Part shown: positions 33,059 to 40,415 of the stretch, one piece after another
Layout: each line of letters opens with the position of its first letter
Numbering within the stretch: position 1 is the first letter of the stretch
Assembly (NCBI GenBank): GCA_009781695.1
Contig: WQVH01000001.1
Span: forward strand, 55,277-119,276
DNA from: Oscillospiraceae bacterium
Lineage (GTDB): Bacteria; Bacillota; Clostridia; Oscillospirales; Oscillospiraceae
Length of the DNA: 64,000 nucleotides
Direction: 5' to 3'
The notes under the pieces: generated by a model
The model's database searches: none
What the model saw: the letters and a program-made list of their open reading frames with translations, nothing else
Told to the model about the DNA's origin: nothing
Position numbers and translations under genes: made by a program

Positions 33059-34824
33059 AACAAATCATAATAGGTCTCGGCTCCTGCGGCATCGCATCCG
33101 GAGGACTCAAAGTAAAGCAGACACTGCAAGACCTTGCGGATAAAGCTGGAATGGGCATCACCGTAACCGAAACCGGTTGTATGGGCATGTGCTATACAGA
33201 GCCCATGGTTGAAATCAAAGACGAGACAGGCAAAAGAACCATTTACGGCGGCGTAGACGAGTCTGTCGCCCACGAAATATTCAACAGCCATGTTTTAAAA
33301 GACATTCCGGTCACATCTGCCATAGCCATCGATTCCGACGGTGCGGGCAATGAAAAAGACTTCCTCTCAAATCAAGTGCGCTTGGTCATGGAACGCTGCG
33401 GAAATATTGACCCTGAATCCATTGACGATGCACTGAGCATGGACGCTTATGACGGACTTAAAAAGGTATTGGGCAGCATGTCACCCACCGAAGTCATTGA
33501 TGAAATTTTAGCTTCGGGGATCAAAGGCCGCGGCGGGGCAGGTTTTCCCACCGGACTTAAATGGAGATTTGCAGCCAATAACTCCGACACACAAAAATAC
33601 ATCATTTGCAATGCCGACGAAGGCGACCCGGGCGCATTTATGGATCGCAGCATACTCGAAAGCGACCCGCACAGCGTCATAGAAGGTATGATCATAGGCG
33701 GCTTCGCCATTGGTGCTACCAAGGGTTACATCTACGCCAGAGCCGAATATCCGATCGCAATCAGACGGCTTAAGATCGCTATAAATGCAGCGCTTGAACG
33801 TGGATTTTTAGGTAAGAACATCTTAGACTCAGGTTTCGATTTCGAGCTGATTATCAAAGAGGGCGCAGGGGCTTTTGTATGCGGCGAAGAGACCGCACTC
33901 ATAGAGTCTATTGAAGGCAACAGAGGTATGCCCCGGATACGCCCCCCATTTCCGGCAGCACGTGGTTTGTTTGGTAAACCATCAAATATAAACAATGTCG
34001 AAACCCTTGCCAATATTGGACGCATCATCAGAAAAGGTGCAACGGATTTTGCGGCATATGGCACGGATGAAAGCAATGGCACCAAGGTCTTTGCACTGGC
34101 CGGCAAGGTCAAAAAAGGCGGACTGGTAGAGATCCCCATTGGTATGAGCATCCGTGAGGTCGTATATGATATAGGCGGTGGCACTTCATCGGGCAAAGCG
34201 TTTAAGGCAGTTCAGATGGGCGGACCCTCCGGCGGATGCATCCCGGCAGCCCTGATTGATACGACCATTGATTACAAGCCGCTGGCTGAGACCGGCGCAA
34301 TCATGGGTTCGGGCGGTATGGTCGTCATGGATGAGGACAACTGCATGGTCGAAATCGCCAGATATTTCCTCCAATTCACGCAATCTGAATCATGCGGCAA
34401 GTGTGTTTTCTGTAAAATCGGCACCAAGAGGATGCTCGAAATCCTTGAGCGCATCACTCAAGGGCAAGGCGTTGAAGGAGATGTGGAAAAACTCGAAAGT
34501 CTGTCCCATCAAATCAAGACCAATGCACTGTGCGGTCTGGGGCAAACTGCGCCAAATCCGGTTTTGACCACCATCAGATATTACAGAGATGAATATGATG
34601 CGCATATCAGGGACAAAAAATGTCCTGCCGGTGGTTGCAAAGCGCTCATTCACTTTAATATCTCGCCCGAAAAATGTATAGGCTGTACGCTTTGTGCCAA
34701 AAAATGTCCCACAAGCGCCATCAGCGGCGAAGTAAAAAAAGCACATATCATCAATCAAGATAAATGCACCAAGTGTGGAATTTGCAGATCGGTCTGTAAG
34801 TTCGATGCTGTGGTCGTTCAATAG
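33055..34824 (+). CDS. stnB: NuoF-like flavoprotein of the Stn-like transhydrogenase
   Basis: The 589-residue NAD(H)/FMN subunit has the FMN core GRGGAGFPTGLKW, NADEGDPGAFMDR and GAGAFVCGEETAL, the NuoF [4Fe-4S] site ESCGKCVFCKIGT and two C-terminal clusters (CIGCTLCAKKCP; CTKCGICRSVC). The N-terminal thioredoxin-like domain reads GLGSCGIASGG where the two hydrogenase HydB proteins read CAGTGCIA, so the first Cys ligand is missing; the second pair GCMGMC is kept. It is followed 11 bp later by the NfnB-like subunit. Confidence 0.9.
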   Translation: MKQIIIGLGSCGIASGGLKVKQTLQDLADKAGMGITVTETGCMGMCYTEPMVEIKDETGKRTIYGGVDESVAHEIFNSHVLKDIPVTSAIAIDSDGAGNEKDFLSNQVRLVMERCGNIDPESIDDALSMDAYDGLKKVLGSMSPTEVIDEILASGIKGRGGAGFPTGLKWRFAANNSDTQKYIICNADEGDPGAFMDRSILESDPHSVIEGMIIGGFAIGATKGYIYARAEYPIAIRRLKIAINAALERGFLGKNILDSGFDFELIIKEGAGAFVCGEETALIESIEGNRGMPRIRPPFPAARGLFGKPSNINNVETLANIGRIIRKGATDFAAYGTDESNGTKVFALAGKVKKGGLVEIPIGMSIREVVYDIGGGTSSGKAFKAVQMGGPSGGCIPAALIDTTIDYKPLAETGAIMGSGGMVVMDEDNCMVEIARYFLQFTQSESCGKCVFCKIGTKRMLEILERITQGQGVEGDVEKLESLSHQIKTNALCGLGQTAPNPVLTTIRYYRDEYDAHIRDKKCPAGGCKALIHFNISPEKCIGCTLCAKKCPTSAISGEVKKAHIINQDKCTKCGICRSVCKFDAVVVQ

Positions 34825-34835
34825 GAGGTACACCG

Positions 34836-36974
34836 ATGTTGAATCTTACAATCAACGGAAAAAACTGCAAAGCTACCGAGGGTTTGACGGTTTTAGATGC
34901 TTGCCGTGAAAATGGTGTATTTATCCCCACACTCTGTCATGATCCCCGGCTCGTTCCATTCGGTTCATGCATGATATGCCGGGTGGAGATTGAAGGTGAG
35001 CGCGGCGTACCTCTGGCTTGCGGCACGATGGTTGCCGAAGGTATGGTGATCACTACCGAATCTGATGCCATCCGCTTAGCGCGCAAGACGTGTTTGGAAC
35101 TGCTGGCTTCTCAGCACTTCGGGGATTGCACCGCACCATGCGTGATGGAGTGTCCGGCACATATGAATGCCCAAGGATATATCACACTGATTGGCAAAGG
35201 CATGTACAAAGAAGCAGTACAACTGATGAAAGAAAATAATCCACTGCCGGTAGTTTGTGGCAGAATTTGCACACGTCCATGTGAAAAGAAGTGCAGACGC
35301 AATGCCTTTGAAGGCCCTCTGGGCATAGCCTATCTCAAGCGATTTGCTGCGGATATTGATCTGGCTAATGATACACCTTATCTGCCTGAAAAATCCCCGC
35401 CCACAGGCAAAAAAGCGGCCATCATCGGTGCAGGCCCTGCCGGTCTGTCGGCTGCATGGTATTTGGCGCGTGCGGGTCATGAGGTCACTATTTTTGAGCG
35501 TCAAGAGCATCCGGGCGGGATGCTGCGCTATGGGATTCCTTCATACAGAATGCCGCGTGAAACCCTGGATGCGGAGATAGACATTATCAAATCACTGGGC
35601 GTAGAGATTCGCTTTGGGGTGGATTTTGGCAAAGACATCACCGTTTCGAGCCTGAAATCGGACGGCTATGGTTCAATACTTCTGGCCGTTGGGTCTCAAC
35701 TCGGTTGGCCGCTCGGCCTTGATGGCGAGGAAAATTGCGCACATGTCCTGATCGGCGTAGAATTTTTGGGTTCTGTAACACGCGAAACGCAACCGGACTT
35801 TAAAGGCAAAAAAATCGCCGTAGTCGGCGGCGGAAACACCGCCATGGACTGTGCAAGAACCGCACTGCGCCTCGGAGCGGAGCGGGTAGAACTTATCTAT
35901 CGCCGCACAGTGGCCGAAATGCCCGCCGATGAGATGGAAATAGAAGAATCCCAGCATGAGGGTGTACATTTTTCTGTACTTACAAATCCTGTGGGTGTGG
36001 CTCAGAAGGGCAATATGGTCACTTTGACCCTCACCAAAATGGAATTGGGCGAACCGGACGAGTCCGGAAGACGCCGCCCCCAAGCTATGAAAGGGTCAGA
36101 ACACGATGTGGAATTTGACTATGTGATTTCCGCCATCGGGCAGACACAAGACTTGGGATTCATTGACTCCGATTGTGCGGTTGCGACCCACAAGGACTTG
36201 TTGGTGGCTGATTCCGGTACAATGATCACCAATGTAGATGGGATTTTCGCAGCCGGTGATGCAGTAACCGGGCCGCAAACAGCCATATTGGCTATTGCCG
36301 GAGGCAAGCGTGCGGCACTTGCTATGGACAAATATATGCTCGGCAAGTCGCTACCGCACGAAACTGTACTTTATAATCATGTTCGTGGAAGCAATGATGA
36401 AATCGACATCACGGCTTTTGGTGAAAAAGAAAAAATAGATAAAACACCGATGCCTATGCTCACAGAGGCACAGAGGCATCACAACTTCAAAGAAGTGGAG
36501 TTGGGTTTCACAGAAGAACAAGCAAGACACGAAGCGTCCCGATGCCTGCATTGCGGTTGTGCGGATGTGGACGAGTGTAAGCTCAGACAGTTTGCCACGG
36601 TTTACAGTGCGGATCAGTTTGCTTTGGCCGGTAGCTTAACCACGCACCCCATTGATGAGAGTCATGCGTATATTGTCCGTGACCGCAACAAATGTATCTT
36701 GTGCGGACGTTGCGTACGCATCTGTGTGGCGACCGAAGCCGGGGTTCTGGGCTTTGTCGGACGCGGATTTGACACGGTTGTTGAACCTTCGTTCTCTGTG
36801 CCTTTCGGAAAAGAGCAAAATTGTACAGATTGCGGACTGTGTGTTTCTACTTGTCCTGTCGGGGCGCTGTGTCCTAAGGATGATGTGGAGTTACCTACCA
36901 CGGCATATCTTGATGCAGAAGATAAGCTGACTGCCATTGAAGATGCGGTACGTCAGGCTAAGGCCAAGGTGTAA
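34836..36974 (+). CDS. stnC: NfnB/GltD-like Fe-S flavoprotein of the Stn-like transhydrogenase
   Basis: The 712 residues combine an N-terminal plant-type [2Fe-2S] domain (Cys34, 45, 48, 62), a GltD-type [4Fe-4S] region (Cys98, 102, 106 and 141-153), an FAD fold (GAGPAGLSAA at about 198-207), an NADPH fold (VVGGGNTAMDCART) and two C-terminal [4Fe-4S] motifs (CILCGRCVRIC; CTDCGLCVSTCP). The combination with NuoE and NuoF in one operon is that of the Sporomusa-type Nfn (Stn) complex, which couples NADPH, NADH and ferredoxin. A related alternative is the accessory subunit of an NADP-dependent formate dehydrogenase or hydrogenase, but no such catalytic gene follows. Confidence 0.85.
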   Translation: MLNLTINGKNCKATEGLTVLDACRENGVFIPTLCHDPRLVPFGSCMICRVEIEGERGVPLACGTMVAEGMVITTESDAIRLARKTCLELLASQHFGDCTAPCVMECPAHMNAQGYITLIGKGMYKEAVQLMKENNPLPVVCGRICTRPCEKKCRRNAFEGPLGIAYLKRFAADIDLANDTPYLPEKSPPTGKKAAIIGAGPAGLSAAWYLARAGHEVTIFERQEHPGGMLRYGIPSYRMPRETLDAEIDIIKSLGVEIRFGVDFGKDITVSSLKSDGYGSILLAVGSQLGWPLGLDGEENCAHVLIGVEFLGSVTRETQPDFKGKKIAVVGGGNTAMDCARTALRLGAERVELIYRRTVAEMPADEMEIEESQHEGVHFSVLTNPVGVAQKGNMVTLTLTKMELGEPDESGRRRPQAMKGSEHDVEFDYVISAIGQTQDLGFIDSDCAVATHKDLLVADSGTMITNVDGIFAAGDAVTGPQTAILAIAGGKRAALAMDKYMLGKSLPHETVLYNHVRGSNDEIDITAFGEKEKIDKTPMPMLTEAQRHHNFKEVELGFTEEQARHEASRCLHCGCADVDECKLRQFATVYSADQFALAGSLTTHPIDESHAYIVRDRNKCILCGRCVRICVATEAGVLGFVGRGFDTVVEPSFSVPFGKEQNCTDCGLCVSTCPVGALCPKDDVELPTTAYLDAEDKLTAIEDAVRQAKAKV

Positions 36975-36983
36975 GGAATTAGC

Positions 36984-37024
36984 GTATCGAGGATGATGTT
37001 CGAAATGAACATTATCCTCGATAC
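36984..37024 (+). terminator. Terminator of the Stn-like operon
   Basis: An 18-bp arm starting GTATCGAGGAT (36984-37001) pairs with ATCCTCGATAC-ending 37007-37024 with one mismatch around a 5-base loop. A weak T-rich stretch follows. Confidence 0.75.
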
Positions 37025-37038
37025 TTATAAATTTATAC

Positions 37039-37067
37039 TTGACAACAACACTTTGCCGTGTTAAAGT
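37039..37067 (+). promoter_or_regulatory. Promoter of the T-box leader
   Basis: TTGACA (37039-37044) and TAAAGT (37062-37067) are spaced by 17 bp, directly upstream of the T-box. Confidence 0.65.
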
Positions 37068-37073
37068 TACAGT

Positions 37074-37385
37074 CCGTAAAGGCCATGACGGAGAAAAAGG
37101 CCGATCATAATCAGCAATTCGGCAGTCGCCGATAACAGAGATACTGCGGATGGTGCGAGCAGGTGCTGACGGTTGGAAAATACACTCCTGAGCTGATGTT
37201 TTGAAAAGCGTATGCATTTCAAGCCGAGTAGGAACATACGTATTTCCTGCGTCAAAGGAAAAAGGTAATCAGTGCGTCGCACGAAACCTTGCTAAGAGAC
37301 GGCTTTACACAGCCGTAATCAGGGTGGTATCGCGGGAATGTATTCTCGTCCCTGAGCAAGTCCTAGCTTGCTCAGGGATTTTTTA
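37074..37385 (+). promoter_or_regulatory. T-box leader, candidate tyrosine specifier
   Basis: The leader contains the diagnostic T-box AGGGTGGTATCGCGGG (37321-37336), which can pair as antiterminator with TCGTCCCT. It is followed by a terminator CCCTGAGCAAG/CTTGCTCAGGG (37350-37377) with a T-run. The upstream stem I is closed by ATCAGC (37110-37115) and GCTGAT (37192-37197). In its 3' internal loop GGAAAATACACTCC, the codon TAC (37181-37183) is the best specifier candidate, that is Tyr. AAT (Asn) or ACA (Thr) cannot be excluded by eye. Uncharged tRNA would switch on the lyase gene downstream. Confidence 0.88.
37350..37385 (+). terminator. T-box-controlled terminator
   Basis: CCCTGAGCAAG and CTTGCTCAGGG form a perfect 11-bp stem followed by ATTTTTTAT, 40 bp before the lyase start codon. 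Confidence 0.85.
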
Positions 37386-37424
37386 TCGGGCAAGAATAAC
37401 AACAAAAGTACGAGGAGAAATCAT

Positions 37425-38873
37425 ATGAATAATGTAAAATTTATGTCAGGGGAAAATATACCCCTCGAAATGCACAAAGTACGCATGGTACAAAAAGTAA
37501 ACCTTATCCCGGTCGAAGACAGACTGATAGCAATCGATAAAGCAGGATTTAATACTTTTCTGCTGCAAAACCGCGATGTTTTTATGGACATGCTGACGGA
37601 CAGTGGTGTAAATGCTATGAGCCAAGAGCAATATGCCGCCATGATGCGTGCCGATGACAGCTATGCGGGTTCTGAGACTTTTTACAGACTTGAAGCCGTC
37701 TTGCAGGATATTTTTGGCATGAAATACTTTCTGCCTGCCCACCAAGGCAGAGCGTGCGAAAATATCATTGCCCAGACGCTGATTAAACCCGGTCAAGTCA
37801 CCGTCATGAATTACCATTTTACGACCACAAAAGCCCATATCACACTCAACGGCGGCATCGTTGAAGAGATCTTGACTGATGAGGGGCTTAAAATTCAAAG
37901 CGATGCGCCATTTAAAGGCAATCTCGATATTGATAAGCTCAAAGAATCCATCCAGCGCAACGGTAAAAAAAATATCGCCTTTATAAGAATCGAAGCCGGA
38001 ACCAACCTCATCGGCGGGCAACCCGTATCCGTAGAAAATATGTGTCAGGTTTCAAAAATCTGCCGTGCCGAAGGTATCAAGCTCGTATTTGACGCAAGCC
38101 TCTTGGGGGATAATCTATACTTCATCAAAGTGCGTGAGCAAGGATATAAAGATATCGATATCAAGACCATCACACGAGAGATCGCTTCACTTGTGGATGT
38201 GCTATACTTCTCTGCTCGCAAACTCGGCTCTGCGCGTGGCGGCGGTATCCTCTGCCATGATGAAGACCTCTTCCTTAAGATGCGTGAACTTGTTCCGCTC
38301 TACGAGGGCTTCTTAACTTACGGTGGCATGTCTGTGCGCGAGATGGAAGCACTTGCAGTCGGGCTTCAAGAGACCATGGACTTTGATGTCATAAACCAAA
38401 CACCTATTATCGTAGAGGCACTGTGCAATGAACTGCTTAGCACAGGCGTGCCCGTCGTCACGCCTCCGGGTGGACTCGGTTGCCATGTCGATGCGATGGA
38501 ATTTTGCGCTCATATCCCTCAGACACAGTATCCCGCCGGAGCGCTGGCCGTATCGATCTATATCGCAAGCGGTGTGCGTTGCATGGAGCGCGGCACACTC
38601 AGTGAGCAGCGCAATCCGGACGGCACAGAGAGATTGGGCGAAATGGAACTGGCGAGAATTGCCGTTCCAAGGCGTGTTTTCACACTGTCACAGGTCAAGT
38701 ATACGGCCGATCGCATCAATTGGCTGTTTAAAAACCGCCATCTTATCGGCGGTCTGGAATTTGTTGAAGAACCCACGATGTTGCGCTTCTTCTTCGGTCG
38801 CTTAAAGCCGATCGGCAACTGGCCTGAGGTACTGGCCAAGAAATTCCGCGAAGATTTTGGTGATAGTTTATAA
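37425..38873 (+). CDS. Tyrosine phenol-lyase/tryptophanase-family PLP enzyme
   Basis: The 482 residues start at ATG 37425 behind GAGGAG. The family beta-eliminates aromatic amino acids to pyruvate, ammonia and phenol or indole. Matches to tyrosine phenol-lyase include SYAGSETFY, the PLP phosphate loop HQGRACEN, FTTTK, GTNLIGGQPVS, FDAS (PLP-binding Asp), the Schiff-base Lys in SARKLG, YGGMSVREMEA, GVRCMERG and the carboxylate-binding Arg in PRRV. MERG and FTTT favour the tyrosine enzyme over tryptophanase. Odd: where the family has DATR or DSAR, with an Arg contacting PLP, this protein has DASLL. The activity may therefore differ. It stands alone behind a T-box. Confidence 0.78.
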   Translation: MNNVKFMSGENIPLEMHKVRMVQKVNLIPVEDRLIAIDKAGFNTFLLQNRDVFMDMLTDSGVNAMSQEQYAAMMRADDSYAGSETFYRLEAVLQDIFGMKYFLPAHQGRACENIIAQTLIKPGQVTVMNYHFTTTKAHITLNGGIVEEILTDEGLKIQSDAPFKGNLDIDKLKESIQRNGKKNIAFIRIEAGTNLIGGQPVSVENMCQVSKICRAEGIKLVFDASLLGDNLYFIKVREQGYKDIDIKTITREIASLVDVLYFSARKLGSARGGGILCHDEDLFLKMRELVPLYEGFLTYGGMSVREMEALAVGLQETMDFDVINQTPIIVEALCNELLSTGVPVVTPPGGLGCHVDAMEFCAHIPQTQYPAGALAVSIYIASGVRCMERGTLSEQRNPDGTERLGEMELARIAVPRRVFTLSQVKYTADRINWLFKNRHLIGGLEFVEEPTMLRFFFGRLKPIGNWPEVLAKKFREDFGDSL

Positions 38874-38893
38874 TCAAGCGAAGAGAGCATCGC

Positions 38894-39004
38894 GACCGAG
38901 GTTGGCTCGGTCATGACCGAACGAGCGCAGATTTCACAAGGTTTAAAACCGCGCGGTCTTTGCCGCGCAACACGCACGAAGTGCGGAGTCCAGGGCTTTG
39001 CCCT
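38894..39004. repeat. Cluster of four short hairpins (intergenic repeat-like element)
   Basis: Four perfect hairpins follow each other: GACCGAG/CTCGGTC (38894-38912), GCGCGG/CCGCGC (38951-38968), GCAC/GTGC (38974-38984) and AGGGC/GCCCT (38992-39004). No coding frame or T-run is present. It lies between the lyase and the convergent LCP gene and resembles a decayed palindromic element rather than a terminator. Confidence 0.5.
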
Positions 39005-39086
39005 TGGGTTAATACCTTTTATAGGATGCGAGATATCCGGATGTGCTTCGATGTTTGCAAAAAAAGAGCAGTGAAGCAACACGACA

Positions 39087-40214
39087 TTAACCCGGCTGTC
39101 CCCAATTCGGATTGGCCGCAAAATGGTCATCGGTGACAAATAACCTTCTACCCGGCCCTCTGGTAATAATGCTCACATCTGTGGGCATTATTTCTTCGGA
39201 AAAAGGGTTGAGATAGGTGTTGACCATCTCCAGCCACTCATCGACGAATATCGTCACATAGGACAGCCCGGCGATATGATCGTAGATGTTGCCCGGCATC
39301 ATCATAAAGTTAATGCTCTCAATATCGAATCTGTAAAATGTCTGCGCAAGCCATAAAATATCACTGATACTTAAGTCCGTTTCAACATAGTTAAAGAAAA
39401 TATCCACAAGTGCCGGGAATGTGGCCAAACCGATGCGCTCCATAATCTGTGGAATGGCCGCTTTCATCAAATCTTGTTGAACATTGATTCTGCCGATATC
39501 ACCTTGTGCGTATTGCCGAAACCGCACAACGCCAAGTGCTTGCTGGCCGCTTAGGCGCTGAAAGCCTCTGCGAACGTTGATATTTTCCATTGGATAAAAC
39601 ATATTGCGGGGGACATCGAATTCCACCCCCCCGGCGGCATCTACAATTCTGACAAAAGCATCCATGTCCAAAGTGATGTAAAAATCAACTTCAAAGCCGA
39701 GCAAGTCTGCAAATTGATCTACAACGGCCTCCATCACCGCATCCATGCCCTCGTCGCGATGCATATGTTTCATGCGCGGCATGATTGCATTGGCCTTTCG
39801 CGCAACTGTCCAAGTCGAATTGATGAGCGTGTCACGCGGAATGCTCACGAGATTAAGCGTGTATTCAATCGGGTCAAATCTGGCGATGATGATCACATCG
39901 CTCTGGCCACCACCCTCATCATCCGTTCCAAGTATCAGGAATGTGAGCTGATCTCGGGTCTCTCCGAGGGGTAGAAATTCTACTTCCGGCTCAGATTCCG
40001 GTGCGTGCGTATCTTCGGTGGGATGGTTTAAGTCCGGACTTCTGGCGGCAATCTGTTGGGGTCTTCTCACGGTGCTGACTTCCGGTGGTGTGATTGTATT
40101 TTGCAAATAAATCAGTGTCCCTGCGATGAGGATAGCAATGATGCCGATTGTTAAGATTAAAATTTTTAATATTTGTTTTATGCGCTTCTTTAAGGAGCGT
40201 ATTTTATTGAGCAT
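39087..40214 (-). CDS. LytR-CpsA-Psr (LCP) family cell-wall protein
   Basis: The start at 40214 follows AAGGTGG; an upstream frame extension lacks a site. The 375 residues have a basic cytoplasmic start (KIRSLKKRIK), one membrane helix (about 17-40), a Pro/Glu-rich linker and an extracellular LCP domain. Family motifs include FLILGTDD, DVIIIARFD and VSIPRDTL (conserved Arg and Asp) and a GGVEFDV segment. LCP enzymes attach teichoic acids or capsular polymers to peptidoglycan, or glycans to proteins. It stands alone. Confidence 0.88.
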   Translation of the reverse strand: MLNKIRSLKKRIKQILKILILTIGIIAILIAGTLIYLQNTITPPEVSTVRRPQQIAARSPDLNHPTEDTHAPESEPEVEFLPLGETRDQLTFLILGTDDEGGGQSDVIIIARFDPIEYTLNLVSIPRDTLINSTWTVARKANAIMPRMKHMHRDEGMDAVMEAVVDQFADLLGFEVDFYITLDMDAFVRIVDAAGGVEFDVPRNMFYPMENINVRRGFQRLSGQQALGVVRFRQYAQGDIGRINVQQDLMKAAIPQIMERIGLATFPALVDIFFNYVETDLSISDILWLAQTFYRFDIESINFMMMPGNIYDHIAGLSYVTIFVDEWLEMVNTYLNPFSEEIMPTDVSIITRGPGRRLFVTDDHFAANPNWGQPG

Positions 40215-40415
40215 CTGATATAAGTACCACCTTTTTATGTTCGAGCATATGATGTGCTTTCTACTATACTTGATATTTAAATTTTCTGCAATCATATGTT
40301 CTCAAGCATTGACTTATTGTGAATTTTGAAGAAAACGAGTGACTGTTTCATTCAATCGTGATACAATTCAGTCAAAGTTCGAAAACTATAATACTGTTTG
40401 GTAAGAGAGTTTAAA

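Noticed and set aside
20348..36974. Respiratory complex I (Nuo) operon
   Set aside because: Only NuoE- and NuoF-like subunits occur, in three sets, with HydA or an NfnB-like partner. No membrane subunits are present.
37421..38021. Long open frames antisense to the lyase and to other genes
   Set aside because: They lack ribosome sites and family features and mirror the codon structure of the real genes on the other strand.
37425..38873. Tryptophanase assignment
   Set aside because: MERG and FTTT favour tyrosine phenol-lyase, and the T-box specifier candidate is Tyr. However, neither activity is certain because of the Arg loss.
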